Both the position numbers and the translations under genes were made by a program. Below are positions 51,804 to 59,653 of a stretch of 64,000 nucleotides of DNA, in pieces. The notes beneath the pieces are model-generated. The model saw nothing but the letters and a program-made list of their open reading frames with translations. It ran no database searches and had not been told where the DNA came from. Source of the DNA: Allopusillimonas ginsengisoli (GTDB lineage: Bacteria; Pseudomonadota; Gammaproteobacteria; Burkholderiales; Burkholderiaceae_B); the NCBI GenBank assembly GCA_005239165.1, contig RAPG01000011.1:113598-177597 (forward strand), read 5' to 3'. How positions within the stretch are numbered: position 1 is the stretch's first letter; every line of letters begins with the position of its first letter.

Positions 51804-52398
51804 GGCTTGCCTCCTCCCCAACTGCCCGGGCCATCCAGGAGGGCAGGCCGGCCCGGGCCGATGCTAAGGAGGCCCATTCGTGACTGGGCAAGGTATGATG
51901 CAAAGTGGCGATTGATTGGCGCGCAAACTCGGGCCCCATCCATGCCAGCGCCCTTACGGCGCTTCCGGCAGGACCTTTGCCAAGGGCCAGCATCCAGTTA
52001 GGCACGTGTTTGACCAAAACTTCCGATCGTCCTAGCTGGATTTTGCGTGTACGCCCCGAAGTCACATACACCTCGCGGATGGGAACCTGCTGGGTCAAGC
52101 CAAGGGCATTCGCTGCGGCCGCACCGTGCGGCGCGACGACTTCACCGCTTTGCACCGCCAGTGACTCCACGACCTTGCCCGGGGCTGGCGGACGCATGCC
52201 GAATCGACCTGATACGGGAGCTACGTAGACCCCACGACCTACCCTCAATAGGCTTCCTTCCCTTGCGAGGCGAGACAATGCTTGGTCGATGGCCGACCGG
52301 CTGCCTAGATGTAGGAATTCCTTGGGCGACAGGACCCCTCCCTCAGGAAGAGAGTTGGCATAAGCAAGGATTGCTTCGGGGAGTGTCTTCATATCCAA
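51784..52398 (-). CDS. AbiEi-like (DUF6088) antitoxin
   Basis: A 204-residue protein of the DUF6088/AbiEi type. The N-terminal winged helix includes GVLSPKEFLHLGSRSAIDQA and LLRVGRGVYVAPV. The C-terminal domain is PHGAAAANALGLTQQVP and YVTSGRTRKIQLGR. AbiEi proteins repress their own promoter and neutralise AbiEii. It is the first gene of the seven-gene run that ends with vsr, so its autoregulation could set expression of the whole run. Confidence 0.85.
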   Translation of the reverse strand: MDMKTLPEAILAYANSLPEGGVLSPKEFLHLGSRSAIDQALSRLAREGSLLRVGRGVYVAPVSGRFGMRPPAPGKVVESLAVQSGEVVAPHGAAAANALGLTQQVPIREVYVTSGRTRKIQLGRSEVLVKHVPNWMLALGKGPAGSAVRALAWMGPEFARQSIATLHHTLPSHEWASLASARAGLPSWMARAVGEEASRGRAVL

Positions 52399-52670
52399 TT
52401 CCAGCTTAACGCTATAGAGAAATTATACCCTCGTTTCTGACATGAAGCCCGGAACTACTAAACTGTCAGCCAGTAGGCAGACCTCCGCAGTGACCTCTCA
52501 AGATCAAGCAGACGCCAAAATCGGATACATTAACTAAACTTGCTCCGCGCCGAGCAATACGGGAGCCAAAACAGCCTGTAAATTTCTTCTGAACGTCCTG
52601 GAGAACAGACATTAACCAGCACCGTAACAGTATCGTAAATAATGTCATGCCGTAATGCAGCCTCCTGCAG

Positions 52671-53585
52671 TCAACCCGGCCCCTGACCTTCAGCACGAGC
52701 AAAACAACTCCGCGCGCCAGTCGCCGGCCTGTCCCGAGTAATGGCCAACTCGATAGCAAGAATTCGTTTGCGCAAAATAGAGGCAAACTGCTCGCGGTCC
52801 ATCGAATAATGAGCGCGACGATGACAGTTAGGGCACAAAGCAGCCACATTGGCCGGCGCATCCGGCCCATCATCAGCCAGCCTCGTCAAATGATGCACTT
52901 CAAGATATCCGCTGCAATCAAGAGCAATAAAGGGAGCCCGTTGCTCACATGCCTCGCATACGCCGGCCGCCCTATGCCTTGCGTACCGGTGCACCTCTGC
53001 GCTGCGTTTACGATATTCCTGCATAGTTAGCAGAGCTTCGACGGTGCCAAACTCACGCCCAATCAAACGTTCTTGCCAGGCGTGGATATCTGCCTCGTTC
53101 GACCATTGCTCCTCCACCTCCTGCCAAAGACCCTCACTCCCTTGCGTCGGTATTAAACGGAATCGCCACAATCGATCTCCTTGCCTTCGCCCTTCGGTAG
53201 GTACAAAAGCTTCGTAACCAGCCACGTTGAACTCCCCCCGAAAAGCAAACAATTTCCCATAGCCTCCTCGCTCAGCAATCTCGCGGGCAGTGGGTTCACG
53301 TGTGGTAAAAAACAATATTGACATCTCGGCAGACGCTAACTTTGCATTAGCGGGATTATCAAGCGCTTGATCGCCCGACTGTCCCTGCCCAAAATACCAC
53401 CAGCTCCCGTCGCCTAGCCCCTCGTCAGAATAGCCAGCCCTCTTTCCACCTCGGCCCCCAGACGTACATATGAGGCACCCCGGTTCCTTCATGCCCCAGA
53501 TTACGCCCGATTGAGCTTGCCTACTCCCGAGAAATTCCAGCAATCGCTTTCTTGCATATTCCTGACCCAGAACGAATGGATGCAT
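52671..53585 (-). CDS. HNH endonuclease with possible modified-base reader domain
   Basis: A protein of about 304 residues. The C-terminal HNH nuclease spans about 208-262: GVCEACEQRAPF, EVHHLTRLADDGPDAPANVA and LCPNCHRRAHY, with both zinc CxxC pairs and catalytic histidines 231-232. The N-terminal 200 residues contain SWWYFGQGQSGDQALDNPAN, a pattern like the DNA-binding modules seen before HNH domains in modification-dependent restriction enzymes. The ATG at 53585 has GAAGGTGAT upstream. It lies between the kinase/receiver pair and the AbiE genes with its own spacing (85 bases from the receiver gene). Confidence 0.75.
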   Translation of the reverse strand: MHPFVLGQEYARKRLLEFLGSRQAQSGVIWGMKEPGCLICTSGGRGGKRAGYSDEGLGDGSWWYFGQGQSGDQALDNPANAKLASAEMSILFFTTREPTAREIAERGGYGKLFAFRGEFNVAGYEAFVPTEGRRQGDRLWRFRLIPTQGSEGLWQEVEEQWSNEADIHAWQERLIGREFGTVEALLTMQEYRKRSAEVHRYARHRAAGVCEACEQRAPFIALDCSGYLEVHHLTRLADDGPDAPANVAALCPNCHRRAHYSMDREQFASILRKRILAIELAITRDRPATGARSCFARAEGQGPG

Positions 53586-53673
53586 CGCTAGATCACCTTC
53601 GATAAAATACAAACGAAATCAAATCCTTCGGCTTGATCAAGAATCAACATAATCTACGATCACTTCCCTACTA

Positions 53674-54600
53674 TTAATCAAGCTTAGCATCGACTAAAAC
53701 GGCAATCGTCTGGAAATTCTCCCTATGCTCGATCAGCCCGCAACGCAACTCCGTCATGTGCTCGGTAGACCAACTCTCTTTCAATCCTATGAGCTCTGGC
53801 GGTCCTCCGTCTTTGCGACGCAGCATTGCATGGGCAAGCTTGTTTCGCCGAGGTACCACATCGTCCTTGTATACATGCACCTTGTCCAGATAGCTACTGT
53901 GATCTGCAGCCCATCCCGCCAGCTGCCGTGCGAGGCACTCCAACCTATCATGTGCAGTGAACAAATGGCGTAATTTCATAATCCGTACCAGACTATCCTT
54001 GCCTGCCGCCTCCTCCAATTCACCAGCCCATTTCGATAGCTTTCCCTGCAATTGCTCGATAATAGACGACCTGAAACTTGGCTTTTCTTCCTCACCAAGC
54101 CTGTCATAGACTGCGTTAAGACTACTCTCTACTAAATAGTCGATATCACTAGACGCAGACATTACGATGCCTCGCATGTGGTCTAAATCAAGGACTTTAT
54201 TCAATAGCTTACTCACTACCTGAGTCGTATCGCTCACCAACGACAGGCGTGTTGAGAAGTAGACTCCATCCACTTTCGCCCCGAAGGCAATCGACCTGAG
54301 TTTTTCAGCATCGGTTGCGGAGTAAAACACAACCTCTTTAAATGGAAATCGTTTCCGTATCGTGACAAGCGCCTCCTCCCCACCAGCCCCCATACCCAGA
54401 TCGTAATCTACGAGAACAAGATCTATCGTGTCGTCGTAAACATGATTCCCGATCCCTGCATCCACCATTTCGAGGGATTGCGCAGATATTACGTTCAGCT
54501 CGAAACCAAGTTGCCTTAGATGATTACCCAATCCCTCGGAGAAGCTTTTGACGTGTTTGGGTTGGTCATCAATCCAAAGGATCGTAAAGTCTAGCCTCAT
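53674..54600 (-). CDS. Response-regulator receiver fused to a HEPN-like RNase domain
   Basis: A 308-residue protein. Residues 1-125 form a receiver domain: acidic pair Asp11-Asp12 (WIDDQP), phosphoacceptor Asp65 (LVLVDYDLG) and Ser94 (FYSATD). The usual Lys near 115 seems replaced (GVYFSTRLS). Residues 140-308 are helical and contain PRRNKLAHAML, with R252-N-K-L-A-H257, the Rx4-6H signature of HEPN ribonucleases. Nothing here looks like a DNA-binding output domain. It is coupled to the kinase gene by a four-base overlap. I infer a phosphorylation-controlled RNase effector. Confidence 0.72.
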   Translation of the reverse strand: MRLDFTILWIDDQPKHVKSFSEGLGNHLRQLGFELNVISAQSLEMVDAGIGNHVYDDTIDLVLVDYDLGMGAGGEEALVTIRKRFPFKEVVFYSATDAEKLRSIAFGAKVDGVYFSTRLSLVSDTTQVVSKLLNKVLDLDHMRGIVMSASSDIDYLVESSLNAVYDRLGEEEKPSFRSSIIEQLQGKLSKWAGELEEAAGKDSLVRIMKLRHLFTAHDRLECLARQLAGWAADHSSYLDKVHVYKDDVVPRRNKLAHAMLRRKDGGPPELIGLKESWSTEHMTELRCGLIEHRENFQTIAVLVDAKLD

Positions 54601-56984
54601 TCCACCACCTTGATATTAAATTTTGTTCCTTTTTCTTGCTGTACATCGATCTCTATGCTCCCGCTAATTTCGTCAAGCACCTGGCGGACATGATAGAGCC
54701 CGAGCCCAGAGCCCGCAGTTCGCGAAAAGCCCAGCTCGAATATACGTTGAGGATCGTCGATACTCTTAAGCAGGCCAACCCCATTATCAGTGATAGAAAT
54801 TGTCAAACTTTTTCTATCAGGGTTCAGGAGCTCGAAAGAAATCTCCGTAGCCCCCGCCTTCCGTGCATTGTTTACCAGGTTTTCAATCACTATTGATATC
54901 TCCATTGGGCGGAAACGCTTCTTCAACGATGCACCGTGATTCACAACGTTTAAATCAACTCCTGAACCGAGAAATGGCTTCGCGCCTTGTCGTATATAGT
55001 CTTCGATGTAATCGGCCAAATCCGCCTCTATCATGTCGGATTCAAGTCTGAAATTAGCCTTAACCGCAAGGCGAGAAATGGAGAGTACCTTTTGATTCAA
55101 GAATGCAATGCTTTCCATCCTAGAAACAATCTCATCGGGCTTCAATCCATTGAACTTGGCCGCGGAGATGCAATTTTCGACCTGCTGTTTCAAATCTGCA
55201 GCATAGATCGTGATCTGGTGGTGCATGTTCAAGATAGTGTCAACATCAAGCGAGGTAATGGAAGCCAGAAACAAGCTGCGCTTTTTCTCCTCGTCAAGAT
55301 TGACAGAAAGCATTTCCGCTTCCAATCGAGCTTGCTCAGCACTTTTCTGCGCTGCTTCCTTAGCGAAACGCTCGTCAGCGGCAATGCGCACAGCCTCCGC
55401 CTCGGCTTTCCTGAGCTCCTCGAATCGGCGCTCGGCCTTGTCCAAGCTGGACAGCATTTGATGATCGTTTGTCTTCAAGGCAATCGCCCGTAGGCTGCCT
55501 ACTGACTCCTCGAACTGGCTGGATCGCTCATTCAACATGCTCACCAACCTTCGACTGTAGTCAAGGACCTCTACGTTCGGGCTATCAATTAACCGCGCCA
55601 CAGCATCGGTCACCCTCGCACGTCCTGAATCAGTCAATAGCCGGGATAGGTCGCTTGATGTTTTCTCTGCGCTATCAGGCCATGTAACTGGCACTACATA
55701 ACGTTCTAAGCGCTTTAAGCAATATTCCCAAAAACACTCACGCATTTGCATCGTGGCAGGGGTCTCCACCAACCCTTGGTTACGACTAGAACTTTCCTTG
55801 AATTGTTCCTCGCTACCCGCTACATCGAGACGTCCTATTATGTCGCGCGTCCCTAGAAATCTGGCATAGCCTTGCTGCTTGCGGCGGGCGATGCCAAATG
55901 AATCGTCATCTTCTTCGCCAATTGGATAGACGCGAAATCCATTTCGAAACAGAAATACTGAACCAAACTGGACGGAAGAAATTCCCATGCGCCGGGCAAA
56001 GGTAGATTTTGCTGATTGATTTAGGTAATAAAGCTGGCACCGAAAATCTGATCCTACAAGTAACGGATATGGGTTTGGCTCCTTGACCTTATAGATTAAC
56101 TCTCCACGATCTGTCAGGGAGCTAACGATCTCCGAGCCGCTTTCAGACAACTGCACCTCTATATAGGTTGTTTTCTCTTTAAGTGCTGAAAAGATAAAGT
56201 TACCAACGGCGCCATTGGCCAAAGCGTTGTCCGGTATATCGTCACCATGCTTCAAGGCAGTGGCAATCGACTCTTCATCCTCCGCCCGTTGATCGGGCGC
56301 GATAACTTGTATATGAAAACCATCAGTCTCAGCACCAAACGGATTTATCAATTTGGCCAAAGCCGCCTTAAGGTGAAGTATCCGGTCACGATCCCAGCAT
56401 ATCCTGGTGTTCTCGATTCTTATTACAGTGCCGTGGGGCGGAACATCCACGATATCTTCTGGGAGGTCGAAATCTTGCCTTTGGCTATACTCGACAGGCA
56501 CCGATTCAAATTGCAAGCTTTGGTCTTCCTCGAAAAGAGACCAATCGACATCGAGTTGATGCACTACCCCATTCCCCTTGCTGGCAGGCCTCGACTGCAG
56601 TACCAAACGACTGCCGAGACGGTCAGAAGAAAAACGTCCAATCCCCTTGCTACCGGCATAGTGTTTTCGTTCGGAAATTTGCTGACGAAATTCTTGCCGT
56701 TCCGCAGCATCGGCTGACGGGGCTTTTGACGAATAAGCGACAAACAGCCACTTTTCCGTCAGATCCTCATAGCTCATCCCATTTCCATTATCAATGACGG
56801 TAAGGGCATCGCTTGAGAAATACAGTTGCACACAAGTAGCGTCAGCATCAAAAGAATTCTTAACCAACTCAAAGACTGCCACTTCATCATTAGTAATCAA
56901 GTCACGTCCTATTACGCGCTTGAGCCCTGTGCTGACATCAAAGAATAGTTGTTTCTTTAATCGCTTCTTATCTTGTCCCGCCAC
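54597..56984 (-). CDS. Double-GHKL ATPase with histidine-kinase C-terminal half
   Basis: A 795-residue soluble protein with two GHKL ATPase modules. The first, residues about 10-330, is Hsp90/MORC-like: ELVKNSFDADA (39-49), DNGNGM (65-70) and GSKGIGRFSSDRLG (111-124). A coiled coil follows at about 500-560. The second half is kinase-like, with an H-box candidate LNMHHQITI (His588/His589) and a HATPase domain: ENLVNNARKAGA (701-712), DNGVGL (733-738) and GSGLGLYHV (758-766). There are no membrane segments. It overlaps the receiver-HEPN gene. I infer that the first module senses infection and the second phosphorylates the partner. Confidence 0.78.
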   Translation of the reverse strand: MAGQDKKRLKKQLFFDVSTGLKRVIGRDLITNDEVAVFELVKNSFDADATCVQLYFSSDALTVIDNGNGMSYEDLTEKWLFVAYSSKAPSADAAERQEFRQQISERKHYAGSKGIGRFSSDRLGSRLVLQSRPASKGNGVVHQLDVDWSLFEEDQSLQFESVPVEYSQRQDFDLPEDIVDVPPHGTVIRIENTRICWDRDRILHLKAALAKLINPFGAETDGFHIQVIAPDQRAEDEESIATALKHGDDIPDNALANGAVGNFIFSALKEKTTYIEVQLSESGSEIVSSLTDRGELIYKVKEPNPYPLLVGSDFRCQLYYLNQSAKSTFARRMGISSVQFGSVFLFRNGFRVYPIGEEDDDSFGIARRKQQGYARFLGTRDIIGRLDVAGSEEQFKESSSRNQGLVETPATMQMRECFWEYCLKRLERYVVPVTWPDSAEKTSSDLSRLLTDSGRARVTDAVARLIDSPNVEVLDYSRRLVSMLNERSSQFEESVGSLRAIALKTNDHQMLSSLDKAERRFEELRKAEAEAVRIAADERFAKEAAQKSAEQARLEAEMLSVNLDEEKKRSLFLASITSLDVDTILNMHHQITIYAADLKQQVENCISAAKFNGLKPDEIVSRMESIAFLNQKVLSISRLAVKANFRLESDMIEADLADYIEDYIRQGAKPFLGSGVDLNVVNHGASLKKRFRPMEISIVIENLVNNARKAGATEISFELLNPDRKSLTISITDNGVGLLKSIDDPQRIFELGFSRTAGSGLGLYHVRQVLDEISGSIEIDVQQEKGTKFNIKVVE

Positions 56985-57000
56985 AAAAGGCTCCTTGATA

Positions 57001-57782
57001 GTCTTCTAATGATTTGCATTGGGAACCATTGTCTAACCAATACAACAATAAGCAGGCAAGCCACAAAGCTTTCATAGTCATCAACGACCATGCAAGACCT
57101 CTGTCTCCTCGCACCATGATTCCAAAATAAAAAAACGCAGAATGGACTTACATAGTTACAACTGTAGCATTGTTCGTACGTTGAAACCCATGAACTCTGC
57201 CATTAATACGTACCAACTACGCTAAGCGAATGCTCCCATCCCTCCACGTCAACATGATCCGTATGTGGAGGGTAGAGGCGAACTAACTCATAATCTGTAA
57301 TGAAGCGGGTCACGCCTTTCCCGGGATACACATGCGCATAGACGGCGATTGCAAATCATGGTCGACGATTGCCGAGAGAGGAAGAGCCTCTGCTTTAGCA
57401 CATGGGATATAAGGCCAGACGATATAACGGCTGCCACGTCAGCCAAGAGCGCGCCGCTACCCTGCTCATTGAGTCGTTTTCGATGGGGATGGCGTTTGGA
57501 GCCCAAAGGTGGCCAAATCCCATGAGAGACAGCACCCATCGTGCCACTAGCTGTCGCCCTCTAACTAGTCACCACATTAACGCTGGTGTATGTCTAGCTG
57601 GCACGTATATGTCTGGAATCACCCATCTTCGTGGCGCTACACAACGGCACATCCGCAACTGCCCATTACCAGCCCACGCCAAGACGTCTCGTTCATCGGC
57701 AAAACCCGACACGGGGTAGCTTTTGTTTCTGTCAGACGGGCTAAACCTCGACGAGATCGCTACAGAGCGACTACGTGTCAGC
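57001..57782. other. Gene-poor stretch with an integrase remnant
   Basis: Nearly 800 bases lie between the kinase gene and the small gene beside int. The only thing I can identify is an integrase fragment at 57203-57340. Open frames further on (57402-57719, 57569-57805) have no resemblance to known proteins. The promoter of the kinase gene should lie near 57000-57150, which is AT-rich. Confidence 0.5.
57203..57340 (-). pseudogene. Fragment of a tyrosine integrase
   Basis: The minus strand reads YAHVYPGKGVTRFITDYELV followed by RLYPPHTDHVDVEGWEHSL and a stop. This aligns with the intact integrase of this element at residues about 192-234 (HVPMYPEKGTTRFITDEELV and so on). Both ends are lost. 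It is a relic of an earlier integrase, so this end of the element has been rebuilt or has received another element. Confidence 0.75.
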
Positions 57783-58019
57783 TCAGCATTGCGTATACTC
57801 ATCATTTAGTCGAGCAACATCGCTTGCACGAAAATAAACACGCCGACCGATTTTCTTCTTAGCTGGGTACCACGTTCGCGCAAACTCCGAATTACCATGC
57901 AACGCTATGCGCAATCCATCCCGGCTACGTTTGAGAACTTCCGCTAAATCATCCAGAGATAAGAGGATGCCGTAGCGCTCAATGAGTTGTACCTCTGTCG
58001 TCATTCCGTCAACTGTCAT
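57783..58019 (-). CDS. Small helix-turn-helix protein beside int, excisionase-like
   Basis: A 78-residue protein with a plausible helix-turn-helix, LLSLDDLAEVLKRSRDGLRI, and a basic wing KKKIGRRVYFRASDVARLND, like AlpA/excisionase proteins. It starts five bases after the integrase stop on the same strand. It is a candidate recombination directionality factor. Met6 gives an alternative start. Confidence 0.65.
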   Translation of the reverse strand: MTVDGMTTEVQLIERYGILLSLDDLAEVLKRSRDGLRIALHGNSEFARTWYPAKKKIGRRVYFRASDVARLNDEYTQC

Positions 58020-58024
58020 AGCTG

Positions 58025-59356
58025 CTACTCCTGCGACGAATCGGCGCGTTTCGTTCCAGGCGGGATCGCACGCGCGAGCACCCGGCGATGCCGATATGGT
58101 TGATACTTCCCCAGGCTAGTCCTCCCACCCGTCTTTTCGGTAGCACTTGGGCGGGTATCCTGCAGATCTCTTTGCTCTTGGCCTCCCCCAACGAGTTCCT
58201 TGCGCAAACTCGCTACTCTCTCGGCAGCTTCCCGCACCGGGTTATCCTCGGCGTGAACATACCGCATGAACATGGTTGCCGTTTTATGCGCCGTCAACGC
58301 CATACCGATCTTGACCGACGCCCCGGAATTGGCAATGTCTGTCGCCGCTCGATGGCGAATGCCGTGCGTGCCGACATGGGGAACCTCGGCACGCTCCAGA
58401 ATGCGAGTCCAGCCGTTCTTATAGGTTCCCTCCGACATCGGCTGGTCGCCGTCGAAGACGCTCGGGCATACGTAGGGCGACCCTTCAATGCGTGGGGCCG
58501 ACGAAAGAAGCTGATAAGCATCTTCGCCCATGGGCTTGGACATTTTCCCGGTCTTACTGTCCGGCCACGCGATGCGGCGATTCTCAAAATCCACCCATGC
58601 CCATTCCAATAGCCGAATCTCGGACATTCGGGCGGCAAATGAAAACTGCAGGCGGATGCCCAATGTCAGCAGCGGATGCTCCAGACCTTCCGCATCGGCT
58701 CGATCCAGATACTCGTAGATGCGCACCAACTCTTCATCAGTGATGAATCGCGTTGTGCCCTTTTCGGGGTACATCGGGACATGCCGGCAAGGGTTGGAAC
58801 CGTCCGGACGATAACCCCATACCTCCGCCATGTTCAGCATTTTGCGCAAGCAGGCGAACCCCCGATTTATCGTAGAGGGGATATGCGAATATCGCTGCAT
58901 CATTTCACTCACGTCGGCCCGTGTCAGATCCGGCACCTTGATGCGACCCAAGGTCGGTATGATATAGCGGTTGATATGGTCCTGATAGGTCACAACGGTG
59001 CTCGGCTTATTGCGCGGCGTTGAATATTCTTCAATGAATTTTTTGCATAATTCCTTAACAGTAAGCGCTTGTCGCGCCGCCGCCTTCTCGGCACTTGGAT
59101 CATGTCCTTTGCGAATATCAGCGAACCAGTCTCGCGCAATGTCGCGGGCCTGCTCCACGGTCAACTCACCGAATTTTCCGATCGTGGGTTTTCGACGCTC
59201 TCCCGAATTGGTACGATACTGAAGGGCAAATATCTTTCTGCCCTTAGTCGTGATTTTGCAATGAAAGCCTGGAACAATGGTATCGCGCAGTTCATAATCT
59301 TTGTCCTGCGGTACTGCGGTTTCTATTACGGTCTTGGTAAGCTTTACGGTAGCCAT
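58025..59356 (-). CDS. int: Tyrosine integrase of the ICE
   Basis: A 443-residue tyrosine recombinase. The N-terminal arm-binding DUF4102-type domain is followed by a core-binding domain and the catalytic domain. Catalytic residues are Arg243 (AARMSEIRLLEW), His331 and Arg334 (HGIRHRAATD), His357 (AHKTATMF) and the nucleophile Tyr366 (MRYVHAE). The ATG at 59356 follows AGGAGG; the frame is open further upstream. It lies about 170 bases from the element end and reads inward. Confidence 0.93.
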   Translation of the reverse strand: MATVKLTKTVIETAVPQDKDYELRDTIVPGFHCKITTKGRKIFALQYRTNSGERRKPTIGKFGELTVEQARDIARDWFADIRKGHDPSAEKAAARQALTVKELCKKFIEEYSTPRNKPSTVVTYQDHINRYIIPTLGRIKVPDLTRADVSEMMQRYSHIPSTINRGFACLRKMLNMAEVWGYRPDGSNPCRHVPMYPEKGTTRFITDEELVRIYEYLDRADAEGLEHPLLTLGIRLQFSFAARMSEIRLLEWAWVDFENRRIAWPDSKTGKMSKPMGEDAYQLLSSAPRIEGSPYVCPSVFDGDQPMSEGTYKNGWTRILERAEVPHVGTHGIRHRAATDIANSGASVKIGMALTAHKTATMFMRYVHAEDNPVREAAERVASLRKELVGGGQEQRDLQDTRPSATEKTGGRTSLGKYQPYRHRRVLARAIPPGTKRADSSQE

Positions 59357-59522
59357 GACGCCTCCTGTCAGTGACGATTTATAGGAGCCAAATAGGAGCC
59401 AAGGGAGGGTAAAACCCATCCAAAATCGTCTAGTTGAAGCGTAAGACTAACCCGGGCCAATCCTCCTGAAAACCAAGCCCAGCAAGGCTTAGCGTGCTCC
59501 AGAGGATTTTATCTTCTCAAAT

Positions 59523-59530
59523 TTTTTCAT
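59523..59530. other. Element end: TTTTTCAT attachment-like core
   Basis: The octamer TTTTTCAT, known as the attachment core of Tn4371-type elements, lies 167 bases upstream of the int start. Immediately to its right begins tRNA-Leu sequence. A short direct repeat, TTCTCAAA, flanks it at 59514-59521 and 59530-59537. I read this as the int-proximal attachment site. Confidence 0.65.
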
Positions 59531-59583
59531 TCTCAAAATCCCCCGCCGCAAGGCGTGCCGGTTCGATTCCGGCCCCGGCACCA
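59530..59583 (+). tRNA. tRNA-Leu (CAA) gene, 3' fragment only
   Basis: The fragment starts at an anticodon loop CTCAAAA with anticodon CAA. It continues through the 3' side of the anticodon stem, a variable arm CGCCGCAAGGCG, a T arm GCCGG-TTCGATT-CCGGC, and an encoded CCA end. The 5' half (acceptor strand, D arm and 5' anticodon stem) is missing: the sequence to the left is element DNA. By my count the acceptor part is one base shorter than standard. A terminator follows. It is a truncated copy, not an active gene. Confidence 0.75.
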
Positions 59584-59589
59584 ATTCCG

Positions 59590-59627
59590 AAAGGCCGTGT
59601 CTGTTTGCGCAGAGACGGCCTTTTTTA
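59590..59627 (+). terminator. Rho-independent terminator after the tRNA-Leu fragment
   Basis: A strong hairpin pairs AAAGGCCGT with ACGGCCTTT and is followed by a T run (CCTTTTTTATTT). It lies seven bases after the CCA end, as is usual for a tRNA transcript. Confidence 0.85.
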
Positions 59628-59653
59628 TTTGTACCTAAATCTTGGGGGCATAG

